Part shown: in pieces, positions 43,861 through 53,355 of the stretch | Layout: each line of letters opens with the position of its first letter | How positions within the stretch are numbered: the first letter of the stretch is position 1 | Source: Rhodanobacter sp. | Lineage (GTDB): Bacteria > Pseudomonadota > Gammaproteobacteria > Xanthomonadales > Rhodanobacteraceae | Assembly (NCBI GenBank): GCA_040371205.1 | Contig: AP031382.1 | Coordinates: 2,725,562-2,789,561, forward strand | Length of the DNA: 64,000 nucleotides | Direction: 5' to 3' | Program-made: the position numbers and the translations under genes | The notes under the pieces: generated by a model | Told to the model about the DNA's origin: nothing | Database searches by the model: none | The model's input: the letters and a program-made list of their open reading frames with translations, nothing else

Positions 43861-45465
43861 ATGACCTCGCCGCCCATCGCAGCCAACCCCTGGCTGGACT
43901 CCCAGGACCGCCAAGGCCCGGATGACCCCAAACTGGCTCTTGCACAACGATCGCTGGAGCTGCGGCTAGCCCAGGCGCCGAACGACACCGAGACGTTGAT
44001 CGAGCTGTCGGAAGTGCTGTTCCGGCGGGGGTATCTGCAGGCGTCCACCCGGCCCTTGCTGATGGCTGCCAGCCGGCTTCCGCGTAATGCGCCGTTGATC
44101 GTCTCGCTGGCGCAGAGACTCGTCGCCAATGGAGAAATTGTTGCGGCACGCGCATGCCTGGATCTGCTGGAGCAGGCGCCCGATGCACCAGCCGGGCTGC
44201 TGGTCGCGCAAGCTCACCTGCGCTTCATGATTGGCGACATCGCCCAGGCACTGGAACGCACCGAAAAAGCCCTCGGCAACGGTGCCGATTCGCCTGACCT
44301 GTGGCACATGCATGCCCAGCTGCTGCAATTCAGCGGCAGGATCGACGAAGCGCAGACCGTGCTGGAACGGGTTCTTGCGCGCTGGCCGCGATTCGGTGAC
44401 GCCATCACCGTGCTTGTCAACCTCCGCAAGCAACGCCCAGGATCGCACCAGCTTGACCAGGTCGACAAACAATTGCGTCAAATGCCTGAGGAGGCCAACA
44501 CGGCCGACCGCGACTTTGTGCGCGCAGAATTCGAATACGCACGCTTCAAGACGCTGGACGACCTGGGCCGGCACGAGGAGGCATGGGACGCGCTGTCGCG
44601 CTGCAATGCGATCATGCATGCTCTGAACCCCTACGACGCGGCCGCCGAAGAGGCGGTCGCCGCCGCACTGATCGGCCTGCCGCCCACTCGGCCAGACGCG
44701 AGCTTAGTGCGACCGGGCGGCCCCGTCCCCATCTTCGTCGTGGGCATGCCCCGTTCGGGAACGACCCTGCTGGAGCGCATACTCTCCAGCCACTCGCAGG
44801 TTGCCTCGGCCGGGGAGATCATCGACTTCTGGCGCCAACTGCACTGGGTGGCCGATGTTGCCCCGGCCCGATCCGCCGGCCTGCTCGAAATCATCCGACG
44901 CAGCGACCGCATCGACTACCGCGAACTCGGCGAGCGCTACCTGAGGCAGACCCAGTGGCGCGCCCACGGCAAGGCGTACTACATCGACAAGCTGCCCGCG
45001 AATATCCAGATGGTGTCCTTTATCCGCCGCGCCCTGCCGCACGCCCCCATCCTGCATCTGGTCCGCGCGCCCATGGATACCTGCTTTTCCAACTACAAGG
45101 CCATGTTCGGCAACATCTCGCCGTACAGCTACGAGATCCAAGCCTTGGCGCATTACTACGGGCAATACGCGCGTCTGACACAGCACTGGCGTGCTGCGCT
45201 GCCCGGGGCGATGCTCGACGTTCCCTACGATGCGCTGGTGCAAGACACCGAAGCGACGGTGCGCCGCGTATTGGATCATTGCGGCCTGACTGTCGAGGCC
45301 GCTTGCTTCAACCCGGAACGCAACGCCAGCCCGGTGGCCACACCCAGCAGCGCGCAGGTCCGCGAGTCCATCCATACACGCGGACTGGATCAATGGCGGA
45401 ACTACGAACGGCAGCTGGAGCCGTTGCGGCTTGCACTGGAAGCGCACGGGGTGCGTGCGACTTGA
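43861..45465 (+). CDS. TPR-repeat sulfotransferase family protein
   Basis: 534 residues. The N-terminal half is made of TPR-like helix pairs (about residues 20-270). The C-terminal half is a sulfotransferase domain with the 5'-phosphosulfate loop GMPRSGTTLLERILSSHSQV and a later LVRAPMDTCFSNYK, where the more usual RDP is RAP. PAPS would be the sulfate donor; the acceptor is unknown. Genes of this kind are often found beside TonB-dependent receptors in Xanthomonadales and sphingomonads, as here. Confidence 0.88.
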   Translation: MTSPPIAANPWLDSQDRQGPDDPKLALAQRSLELRLAQAPNDTETLIELSEVLFRRGYLQASTRPLLMAASRLPRNAPLIVSLAQRLVANGEIVAARACLDLLEQAPDAPAGLLVAQAHLRFMIGDIAQALERTEKALGNGADSPDLWHMHAQLLQFSGRIDEAQTVLERVLARWPRFGDAITVLVNLRKQRPGSHQLDQVDKQLRQMPEEANTADRDFVRAEFEYARFKTLDDLGRHEEAWDALSRCNAIMHALNPYDAAAEEAVAAALIGLPPTRPDASLVRPGGPVPIFVVGMPRSGTTLLERILSSHSQVASAGEIIDFWRQLHWVADVAPARSAGLLEIIRRSDRIDYRELGERYLRQTQWRAHGKAYYIDKLPANIQMVSFIRRALPHAPILHLVRAPMDTCFSNYKAMFGNISPYSYEIQALAHYYGQYARLTQHWRAALPGAMLDVPYDALVQDTEATVRRVLDHCGLTVEAACFNPERNASPVATPSSAQVRESIHTRGLDQWRNYERQLEPLRLALEAHGVRAT

Positions 45466-45474
45466 ACAAACGAA

Positions 45475-45498
45475 AACGTCGTCGCATGCGACGGCGTT
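45475..45498. terminator. Hairpin between convergent genes
   Basis: AACG-T-CGTCGC-AT-GCGACG-G-CGTT forms a near-perfect stem 10 bp after the sulfotransferase stop. It may terminate transcripts from either side. Confidence 0.5.
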
Positions 45499-45519
45499 GC
45501 TGTCCGCGCATCTTATGAG

Positions 45520-46434
45520 TCAAAGATCCTGGTGGTATTGCACGTAAGGCGTGCGCGACTGATCCGGCTCGGGGCCTGCCGGCGTGTTGGACGGCGTGCC
45601 GGACGACCACAGGTTCTGCGCACCCACGCTCAGCGATCCCTGCCAGGGCAGGTGCCAGGTCACGCCAAGGTCGATGCTGTTCCAGCGCCGGTCGGGGCTG
45701 TAGCCGTTGCCCGGCAAACCGGCCAGCGGCTGCATGGTGCGGCCAATGAGGGTGCCGCTGATGGGGCCGTGATCCACACCGAAACTGATCGCTTTCTGGT
45801 CCAGCGTGCTGACACCCAGCAGATTGCCCGGCAACAGGTGGATGCGACCGACGCTGGCGCCCAGATCGACCCCGCTGCTGGCGCCCAGGGCCAGACGTCC
45901 GCGCGCACTGAACTGCGAACTGTTGTCGAAACCGGACAGGCCATCGACGCTTGGCAGCACGCCGGGCAGCACTCGCGGCAGGCTGGGAATGTTGTTCGGC
46001 GTGCTGTTCGTGCCCACACTCACGCCCAGGCTATACGGCCCGTTGAGGTAGGTGGCACCCACTTCGCTGCCAACCACCTGCAGCGGGCTGTTGACCCAAG
46101 AGTGCTGGCTGACGCCGGCGTTTGCCTGCCAATTCGGCGAGAGGTTGTATTGCAGCCCCGCGCTCGCCACGTGGCTGGCATCGACGGCATGGAAGGATAG
46201 CGGCGTATCGCGTTGCGCCTGGCTGTTGCTGCGTTTGTCCACCTTGAGCGCAAACAGGCGGCCATCGGCACCGCGCCACAGGGGCATCATCAGGCCCGGC
46301 TGCACCTCGGCCATCTGGGCCGGCGGCTGTTTAAGCAGTTGTTGGGCCAGCTTGCCGTTGGCATTGTCCACGCCCTGGGCCACCGCCACGAACGGCAGCA
46401 GACACAAAAGCAGGAGAGCGAGCGGGCGGCGCAT
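45520..46434 (-). CDS. Exported protein, probable outer-membrane beta-barrel, unknown function
   Basis: 304 residues starting MRRPLALLLLCLLPFVAVAQG, a clear signal peptide. The mature part alternates polar and hydrophobic residues in short strands (for example GLQYNLSPNWQANAGVS, SLSVGAQNLW), like an outer-membrane barrel, although the C-terminus does not end in a typical aromatic residue. I do not recognise the family. The start at 46434 is set by the signal peptide; no strong ribosome site is seen. Convergent with the sulfotransferase gene and divergent from the GGDEF-EAL gene. Confidence 0.65.
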   Translation of the reverse strand: MRRPLALLLLCLLPFVAVAQGVDNANGKLAQQLLKQPPAQMAEVQPGLMMPLWRGADGRLFALKVDKRSNSQAQRDTPLSFHAVDASHVASAGLQYNLSPNWQANAGVSQHSWVNSPLQVVGSEVGATYLNGPYSLGVSVGTNSTPNNIPSLPRVLPGVLPSVDGLSGFDNSSQFSARGRLALGASSGVDLGASVGRIHLLPGNLLGVSTLDQKAISFGVDHGPISGTLIGRTMQPLAGLPGNGYSPDRRWNSIDLGVTWHLPWQGSLSVGAQNLWSSGTPSNTPAGPEPDQSRTPYVQYHQDL

Positions 46435-46553
46435 GATGGAAGGTTCGATGCAGTGGCGGCAGCCACATTCGGCCAAATTTCGGAATGACGACTATATTTT
46501 ACATTTAACTAACACCGATACAAGGCCCGGTACAGTTATTCCGTGCAGGTTGT

Positions 46554-46577
46554 GACCGGTTTCTCGATAGACCGGTC
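46554..46577. promoter_or_regulatory. Inverted repeat upstream of the GGDEF-EAL gene
   Basis: GACCGGT and ACCGGTC are separated by 10 bp, about 37 bp before the predicted start. It may be an operator or a leader hairpin; nothing in the sequence identifies a binding protein. Confidence 0.4.
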
Positions 46578-46613
46578 AACGCCAGACCAGGTTCCCGCTG
46601 GCGGCGGCGCCAT

Positions 46614-49562
46614 GTGCAGGATATAACGGACGCCTTGCCCAACCCGCTTTACCTGTCGCCCCGTTTGATGAATCCACCCTCGAACACCGTGCACCCCGTG
46701 CCTATGCCCGTCAAGGCAGAAGATCTGACGGGTGTGCCTGCGGCTATTGAGCAATTGCTGAAGGCGCAGGACAGTGCGAGCATTCTGGAAATCTGCAAAC
46801 GCATCCTGGGCGATTTCGGCATCGCCGGCCGGCTGCACTGGCAATCGTCCGCAAACCGCAGCGCAGAGTCCTCGGGCTGGCATCTCGATCTGGCGGAAGA
46901 CGTCGCGCACCAACTCGTACTCACACTGAGCCGGGACGAACCGGTAGCCGCATCGCTGCGCGGCCAGTTGGCTTGGCTGGGACGACTGGCCGACGCCCGC
47001 CTGGGCCAATTGGCCGAATCCAGCCGGCTTTACGAGGCCATCTCGCGACTGGCACTGGCCGAACGCCTGCAGCGCGCGCTGTACGCCATCGCCGAGCAGG
47101 CCAACACCGAGCAGGACATGCCCGCGCTGATGCGCTCGCTGCACACCATCGTCAGCAGCCTGATGTACGCGGAGAACTTCTACATCGCGCTGTACGACTC
47201 CGCCAGCGACAGCGTGCGCTTTCCGTATTACGTCGACGCCCTCGACACCGACCCACCCACGCCCGAGCGCAGCGTGCCGTTGCACGAACTGCTGCATGGC
47301 ATCACCTGGCACCTGCTGCGCCACGGCCGCCCGCTGTTCGGCGCGACCGACGAATTGGCGCAGGAACTCGGCGGGCAATTCCGCCTGCACGGACCGCGCT
47401 GCGAGCACTGCATCGGCGTGCCGTTGTTCCGTACCGGACAGGCGGTCGGCTGCATCGTGGTGCAGAGCTATCGCGCCAGCGTGCGCTACAGCCGGCACGA
47501 CCTCGACCTTCTCAGCTACGTGGCGCAACACGTGCAGACCGCGATAGAGCGGCGCGGCGCCCATGTGGAACTGGAACGCCGCGTGGCCGACCGCACCACC
47601 GCGCTGCGCGAGGCCAACCGCGTGCTGCGCCAGCAAGTGCTGCAGCGCCAGCGCGGCGAACGCCTGCAAACGGCGCTGTTCCGCATCGCCGAACTGGCCG
47701 GCACCACCGACAGCCTCGACGACTTCTACCCCGCCGTGCACCGCGTGATCGGCGGCCTGCTGTATGCGCGCAACTTCTATATTGCGCTGATCGACGAAGA
47801 AGACCAGCTCATCACCTTCCCCTATTCGGTGGACGAGGTGGACAGCGAGCGCCTGCCGCGCAGCCACGGCGGCGGCGCCACCGAATACGTGCAGCGCACC
47901 GGCAAGCCGCTGCTGGCCGACGCGGCGACGATAGACCGGCTGCTCGCCAGCGGCGAGATCACCCGCTTCGGCTCGCGCTCGGTGTGCTGGCTGGGCGTGC
48001 CGCTGAACTGGGGCGACAAGGTCCGCGGCGTGCTGGCGGTGCAGAGCTACAGCCCCGAGCATACCTACACCGAGCGCGACCAGGAGCTGCTCACCTTCGT
48101 CAGCTACCACGTCGCCAATGCGCTGCAGCGCAAGCATGCCGACGCCGCGCTCAAGCAGGCCTACGCCAGCCTGGAGCGGCGCGTGGCGGAGCGTACCCGG
48201 GCGCTGGGCCTGGCCAACCGCGACCTGCGCGAGCAAATCGCCGAGCGCGAACGCATCGAGCGGCGGCTGAAGTACGAAACCCTGCACGACTCGCTCACCG
48301 GACTGCCCAACCGCACGCTGCTGCTGCAGCGGCTGGAGCAGGCGCTGCAGCGCTACCACGTGAATCCCAAAGAGCAGTTCGCGGTGCTGTTCATCGACCT
48401 CGACCGCTTCAAGGTCATCAACGACTCGGTGGGCCACCTGGTCGGCGACGACCTGTTGTTCCAGGTCGGCGGCCGCGTCCGCGCCTGCCTGAAGACCCGC
48501 GACGTGGTGGCGCGCCTCGGCGGCGACGAGTTCGCCGTGCTGCTGGAGCACGTGCCCGACATCGCCGCGGCGCAGCACGTCGCCACGCTCGTACTGAACG
48601 AGCTGCAGACGCCGTTCCGGCTGGGCACGCGCGAAATCTTCACCTCCGCGTCCATCGGCATCGCGATGGTCGACCAGCACTACCGCCAGCCCGAGGAACT
48701 GCTGCGCGACGCCGACGCGGCGATGTACAACGCGAAGGACGGCGGCCGCCATCGCGTTGCCTTGTTCGACGACCGCTTGCGCCGCGAGGCGCTGTCGCAG
48801 CTGCGCATGGAAGGCGACCTGCGCCACGCGCTGGCGCGCCGCGAATTCGTGCCGTTCTACCAGCCCATCGTGTCGCTGGCCGACGGTCGCGTGGCCGGCT
48901 ACGAGGCGCTGCTGCGCTGGAACCACCCGGAGCGCGGCCTGATGCTGCCGCAGGATTTTCTGCTGATCGCCGAGGAAGCCGGCTGCGCCGAGGCCATCGA
49001 TTGGCTGCTCTTCGAGCAGGTCTGCGCGCAGGCCACGCAGCTGCTGGGCGACAAGGGCACCATCAGCATCAACGTATCCGGCTTGCATTTCCGCCATTCC
49101 GATTTCGACGTCCGCCTGCTGGCGATGCTGGAGAAGCACCACGTGCGGCCAGCCAGCATCCGCGTTGAGGTGATCGAACGCACGCTGCTGGACAACCCGG
49201 CCCAGGTGAAGCAGATGCTGCAGAACCTGCGCCAGAAGGGCATGGGCATCTCGCTGGACGATTTCGGCACCGGCTACTCCTCGCTGAGCTACCTGCACCA
49301 ATACCCGTTCGACTCGCTGAAGATCGACCGCTCTTTCGTCACCGAGCTGGACAGCGACCGCAACGACCAGGGCGCGGCGGTGATCCGCGCGATCCAGGTG
49401 CTGGCCGATGCGCTGGGCATGCAGGTGATCGCCGAGGGCATCGAGAACGCCGCGCAGCAGCAGACCCTGATCGACCTCGGCTGCCGCTACGGGCAGGGCT
49501 TCCTGTACGCGCGCGGCCAATCGGCCGAGTACTGGCTGCGGCCGGAAAACCAGCTGTCCTAG
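46614..49562 (+). CDS. GAF-GAF-GGDEF-EAL c-di-GMP signalling protein
   Basis: 982 residues from a GTG at 46614; ATGs at 46668 and 46704 are possible alternatives, none with a clear ribosome site. Two GAF domains (about 140-310 and 350-510) are related to each other, sharing NFYIAL and RFPYYVD/TFPYSVD phrases, each followed by a coiled coil. The GGDEF domain has LGGDEFAV intact, but the inhibitory RxxD site reads KTRD, so product inhibition may be lost. The EAL domain has YEALLRW and DDFGTGYSS intact, so phosphodiesterase activity is plausible. No transmembrane helices: a soluble, ligand-sensing bifunctional enzyme. Confidence 0.92.
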   Translation: MQDITDALPNPLYLSPRLMNPPSNTVHPVPMPVKAEDLTGVPAAIEQLLKAQDSASILEICKRILGDFGIAGRLHWQSSANRSAESSGWHLDLAEDVAHQLVLTLSRDEPVAASLRGQLAWLGRLADARLGQLAESSRLYEAISRLALAERLQRALYAIAEQANTEQDMPALMRSLHTIVSSLMYAENFYIALYDSASDSVRFPYYVDALDTDPPTPERSVPLHELLHGITWHLLRHGRPLFGATDELAQELGGQFRLHGPRCEHCIGVPLFRTGQAVGCIVVQSYRASVRYSRHDLDLLSYVAQHVQTAIERRGAHVELERRVADRTTALREANRVLRQQVLQRQRGERLQTALFRIAELAGTTDSLDDFYPAVHRVIGGLLYARNFYIALIDEEDQLITFPYSVDEVDSERLPRSHGGGATEYVQRTGKPLLADAATIDRLLASGEITRFGSRSVCWLGVPLNWGDKVRGVLAVQSYSPEHTYTERDQELLTFVSYHVANALQRKHADAALKQAYASLERRVAERTRALGLANRDLREQIAERERIERRLKYETLHDSLTGLPNRTLLLQRLEQALQRYHVNPKEQFAVLFIDLDRFKVINDSVGHLVGDDLLFQVGGRVRACLKTRDVVARLGGDEFAVLLEHVPDIAAAQHVATLVLNELQTPFRLGTREIFTSASIGIAMVDQHYRQPEELLRDADAAMYNAKDGGRHRVALFDDRLRREALSQLRMEGDLRHALARREFVPFYQPIVSLADGRVAGYEALLRWNHPERGLMLPQDFLLIAEEAGCAEAIDWLLFEQVCAQATQLLGDKGTISINVSGLHFRHSDFDVRLLAMLEKHHVRPASIRVEVIERTLLDNPAQVKQMLQNLRQKGMGISLDDFGTGYSSLSYLHQYPFDSLKIDRSFVTELDSDRNDQGAAVIRAIQVLADALGMQVIAEGIENAAQQQTLIDLGCRYGQGFLYARGQSAEYWLRPENQLS

Positions 49563-49608
49563 GCTCGCCGGGCGCACGGCGGGTTTCCGCGCCGCACGCG
49601 GCACGGCG

Positions 49609-50499
49609 TCACGCCGTGCCGGAAACGCCTCCGGCGCCGCGCAGCAGATGCTCCGCATCGATGCGGTCGAATTCGTAGCGCTGTGCGCAGAACTCGCAGT
49701 TCACTTCGATGCGGCCGCCCTGCTCCGCAAGCGTCGCCTCTACCTCCTCGCGGCCCAGCGAGCGCAGCATGGCCATCACGCGCTCGCGCGAACAGCTGCA
49801 GCCGAAGGCCAGCGGACGCGGCTCGTACAGGCGCACGGATTCCTCGTGGTACAGGCGGTACAACAACTGCTCCGGCGCAGTGGCCAGCAGCTCCTGTTTG
49901 CCCAGCGTGGCGGTAAGGTGCATCACGCGCGTCCACGCGTCGTCGTCCTGCGGCGCATCGTGACCGCCTTCGTCGGGCAGCTTCTGCAGCATCAGGCCAA
50001 CGGCATGCTCGCCATCGGCGGCAAGCAATAGGCGCGCGGGCAATTGCTCGGATTGCGCAAAGTAGTTTTCCAGCACGCCTGCCAGATTCGCGGCCCGCAA
50101 TTCGACCAGGCCCTGGTAACGCTGGCCGCGCTCCACGTTGCCGATGGTGATCGCCATCACCGCCTGCGGCAGCGATTCCAGCGACAGCGGCTCGGGCAGC
50201 GGCGCGTCCCAACGCGCCAGGCCGCGCAGGCGTCCCCGGTCGGTGCACTCGGCAAACAGCAGGCGCAGCGCGCCCGCGCTTTTCAGCTGCACCGACAACT
50301 CGCCATCGAGCTTGATGTTGGCGGTGAGCAGCGCACTGGCCGCCAGCGCCTCGCCCAGCAGGCTGCGCAATTCGGCGGGATAGTCGACCCGGCCGGCCAC
50401 CTCGCGCCAGGCCGGCCCCAGCCGCACCAGCGCTCCGCGCACGCCGGCGCGCTCGAGCAGGAAGCGGTGCAGCACGTCTTCGACAAGTACGGTTTCCAC
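49609..50499 (-). CDS. hslO: Redox-regulated chaperone Hsp33
   Basis: 296 residues. Holdase activated by oxidation. The C-terminal zinc-binding cysteines are visible as CSC (in FGCSCSRERV) and CEFC. I chose the GTG at 50499, preceded by GAGGTG, because it matches the family N-terminus (VLHRFLLERAGVRG); a GTG at 50562 would add 21 residues. A 10-bp-arm hairpin (49600-49620) overlaps the stop codon and may aid termination. Confidence 0.94.
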   Translation of the reverse strand: METVLVEDVLHRFLLERAGVRGALVRLGPAWREVAGRVDYPAELRSLLGEALAASALLTANIKLDGELSVQLKSAGALRLLFAECTDRGRLRGLARWDAPLPEPLSLESLPQAVMAITIGNVERGQRYQGLVELRAANLAGVLENYFAQSEQLPARLLLAADGEHAVGLMLQKLPDEGGHDAPQDDDAWTRVMHLTATLGKQELLATAPEQLLYRLYHEESVRLYEPRPLAFGCSCSRERVMAMLRSLGREEVEATLAEQGGRIEVNCEFCAQRYEFDRIDAEHLLRGAGGVSGTA

Positions 50500-50596
50500 G
50501 GGAGGCACCTCGCAAACAATCCGGCTATATGGGGACAGGCCGCCGGCACGCAATGGTCGCACCTATACTGTCGCGACTGCCCGCCATCCGCACGCC

Positions 50597-51307
50597 ATGC
50601 CCCGTCGCCCCACCCTCCGCCGCCTGCTGCGCTGGACCGCATTCGCCGCACTGGCGTGGCTGGGGGTGACCTGGCTGATGGTACTGGTGCTGCGCTTCGT
50701 GCCGCCCGTCACCTCGGCCGTGATGCTGGAACGCCATCTCGGCGCATGGCTGCATGGCGAGCGCGACTTCCATCTGCGCCAGCACTGGGTGCCGTGGTCG
50801 CAGGTATCGCCCTGGGCGCCCTTGGCCATGGTCGCCGGCGAAGACCAGAAGTTCCCCTATCACCATGGTTTCGACTTCGGCTCCATCCACCAGGCCATCG
50901 ACGCGGCCGACGACGGCGCGCGCCTGCGCGGCGCCAGCACGATCAGCCAGCAGACCGCGAAGAACCTGTTTCTGTGGAACGGCCGCAGCTTCGTGCGCAA
51001 GGGACTGGAGGCGTACTTCACCGTGCTGATCGAACTGACCTGGCCGAAGCGGCGCATCCTCGAGGTGTACATGAACATCGCCGAGCTGGGCGACGGCATC
51101 TACGGCGTGGGCGCGGCCAGCGAGATCTATTTCCACGAGCCGCCTTCGCGCCTCACGCCGGAACAATCGGCACGGCTGGCGGCGGTACTGCCGAGTCCCA
51201 GGCGCCTGCATGCGGACCGCCCCAGCGCCTATGTGCTGCGCCGCGCGGACTGGATCGAGCGGCAGATGCGCCAGCTTGGCGGACCGTCCTACATCGACAA
51301 GCACTGA
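50597..51307 (+). CDS. mtgA: Monofunctional peptidoglycan glycosyltransferase
   Basis: 236 residues. GT51 family: membrane helix near residues 12-35, then the catalytic EDQKFPYHHGFD, RGASTISQQTAKNLFLW and RRILEVYMNIAELG motifs. Polymerises lipid II glycan chains; there is no transpeptidase domain. Divergent from hslO. Confidence 0.96.
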   Translation: MPRRPTLRRLLRWTAFAALAWLGVTWLMVLVLRFVPPVTSAVMLERHLGAWLHGERDFHLRQHWVPWSQVSPWAPLAMVAGEDQKFPYHHGFDFGSIHQAIDAADDGARLRGASTISQQTAKNLFLWNGRSFVRKGLEAYFTVLIELTWPKRRILEVYMNIAELGDGIYGVGAASEIYFHEPPSRLTPEQSARLAAVLPSPRRLHADRPSAYVLRRADWIERQMRQLGGPSYIDKH

Positions 51308-51447
51308 GCTCCGCGATCGCCTCGATCGCAAGAACCAGGCACGCGGCCGTCCATGGTCCGTTTCGCGTGAGTGCGCTTCACGATGCGGCTACGCCGCCCG
51401 CGCATGGCGGCGCTAGACTGGTGGCGCCCCACCATCGGAGATCAGCC

Positions 51448-51876
51448 ATGCATCAGGTCAGGCATCTGCTGGAAAGCAAGGGCGGCACCATCCACGCCAT
51501 CGCACCCGACGCCCCCGTGCTCGATGCGATCAAGCGGATGGCCGAACACCGCATCGGCGCGCTGCTGGTGATGCGCGGCGACCAATTGCTGGGCGTGGTG
51601 TCCGAGCGCGACTACGCGCGCAAGGTGATCCTGCAGGGACGCTCTTCGTCGCAGGCCACGGTGGGCGAGATCATGCGCACCGACCCGCTCACCGTGGGAC
51701 CGTCGACCGACGTGCTGGACTGCATGCGCCTGTGCACCGACAGCCGCGTGCGCCACCTGCCCGTGATCGACGACGGCAAGGTGGTCGGCGTCATCTCGAT
51801 CGGCGACCTGGTGAAGGCGGTGATCGACGCGCAGGCCGAGCAGATCGAGCATCTGGAACGCTACATCACCGGCTAG
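51448..51876 (+). CDS. CBS-domain pair protein
   Basis: 142 residues: two CBS motifs back to back (GALLVMRGDQLLGVVSERD and HLPVIDDGKVVGVISIGDL). Such stand-alone pairs bind adenine nucleotides or related ligands and regulate other proteins. Target unknown. Convergent with the transporter gene, 14 bp apart. Confidence 0.92.
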   Translation: MHQVRHLLESKGGTIHAIAPDAPVLDAIKRMAEHRIGALLVMRGDQLLGVVSERDYARKVILQGRSSSQATVGEIMRTDPLTVGPSTDVLDCMRLCTDSRVRHLPVIDDGKVVGVISIGDLVKAVIDAQAEQIEHLERYITG

Positions 51877-51890
51877 GCCGGGCAGCGACG

Positions 51891-53240
51891 CTAGCCGGCG
51901 CGCCGCCGCTCGGGCGCGAGATCGCGGGACCAGCCTGCCCGCGCCGACACCCACGTGGCCAACGCGGCCACGCCGGCGCCCGCCAGCGCCAGCCCGCCCA
52001 CTCCCACGCCCAGCAGGCGCAGACCGCTCACGGCGCTGCTCACCACGAGGTCGCCGAAGCGCCACACCGCGGTCTCCACGAAGTTCTTGCCCTTGTAACG
52101 CGTCTCGCGCGGCACCCGCGTGTACAACGCATCCACCGCCGGCTTGGTCATGCCGTAAGCGAAGCCGCGCGTGGTCGCCATCATCACGGCCAGCATCGGC
52201 ACGGTGGCGCCCAGCACGGTGATGCTGCCTTGGCCGACCATCGTCACCGTCAGCAGCAACGCCACGTTCACCAGCGAAGGCAGCACCAGCCCCCAGCCTG
52301 GCCCGAAGCGCACCAGCAACCAGCGCGTGAGCGTGAGTTGCAGCACTACGCCAAGCGTATTGGTGGCAAAGTCCAAGTCGCTGAAGAACTCGGTGCGCGC
52401 CACGTTGCCCGCGAAATGCAGCTTCGCGTAATCGGCCACCAGCGCATAGGCCAAGGTGCCGACGCCATCGCCGAACAGCATCAGCAAGGCCATGTAGCGC
52501 AGGAACGGCCGCGACCACAGTTCGCGTGCGCCGGCCCACAACGAGCCGCCGATCGCCTCGTTGCCCGACTGCGCCTGCTCGTATGGCGCGGACACGCGCA
52601 GCAGCAACATGAGCGCCATCACGAGCGCCAACGCCGACACCGCCAGCAACGGCGGCACGCCCAACCCGTGCGCCAGCATGCGCGCGAGCAACGGGCCGCA
52701 GATCGCCCCAACCATCCCGCCCAAGGCAATCAGCGAGAACACGCGGCGCGCCCGTTCGCTGGAGAAGATGTCCGCCATCACGCTCCAGAACAGCGACACC
52801 ACGAACAGGTTGAACACGCTACCCCAGGCAAAGAACACCACGCCCAGCCCGCGCGCGCCAATGCGGTCCTGCGCCATGAAGGCGGGCACGAAGGCCAGCT
52901 GGCAGACCGCGAAGAAACCGTAGCTCCAGCCGAGCAGGCGCCGCCGCGAGAAACGCGCCACGAGCCAACCGAACAGCGGCGTGAACAACAGCATCACCGC
53001 GAACACCACGCCATAGAACAGCGGCAGCGAAGCCGACCCGACCGCACCGCTCAACTGTTCGCGCACCGGGCGGATGATGTAGTACGACGTCATCACGAAG
53101 AAGAACGCCAGCGCGGACAGCGCAGGCGCGGCGCCCTCGCGCGGCGCGGCGGTACGGATCGAACTCACTGGGGCATCCGGCGCGGGCAAGGCCCGGTAGG
53201 CCGCAAGGCTAGCACGCGCCTTTACGCATCGCGTGCGCAT
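51891..53240 (-). CDS. MFS-type transporter of the NTP/NDP exchanger-like group
   Basis: About 449 residues with about twelve hydrophobic segments. The first helix region contains FFFVMTSYYIIRPVREQL, resembling bacterial relatives of ATP/ADP translocases; nucleotide exchange itself is not established for free-living homologues. The start is uncertain: ATG at 53240 or GTG at 53168, the latter leaving a more typical 17-residue lead into helix 1. Divergent from the serine hydrolase gene. Confidence 0.78.
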   Translation of the reverse strand: MRTRCVKARASLAAYRALPAPDAPVSSIRTAAPREGAAPALSALAFFFVMTSYYIIRPVREQLSGAVGSASLPLFYGVVFAVMLLFTPLFGWLVARFSRRRLLGWSYGFFAVCQLAFVPAFMAQDRIGARGLGVVFFAWGSVFNLFVVSLFWSVMADIFSSERARRVFSLIALGGMVGAICGPLLARMLAHGLGVPPLLAVSALALVMALMLLLRVSAPYEQAQSGNEAIGGSLWAGARELWSRPFLRYMALLMLFGDGVGTLAYALVADYAKLHFAGNVARTEFFSDLDFATNTLGVVLQLTLTRWLLVRFGPGWGLVLPSLVNVALLLTVTMVGQGSITVLGATVPMLAVMMATTRGFAYGMTKPAVDALYTRVPRETRYKGKNFVETAVWRFGDLVVSSAVSGLRLLGVGVGGLALAGAGVAALATWVSARAGWSRDLAPERRRAG

Positions 53241-53355
53241 GGACGCATTGTCCCGGCGCGCGAAGTACCCGAAAATCGGCGCTCCCGCGCGGCCGCATGG
53301 ATCCTGGCCGCGCATCACGTCGCGGCGATACCGCCCCGGCCAGCCTGCGAAGAAG

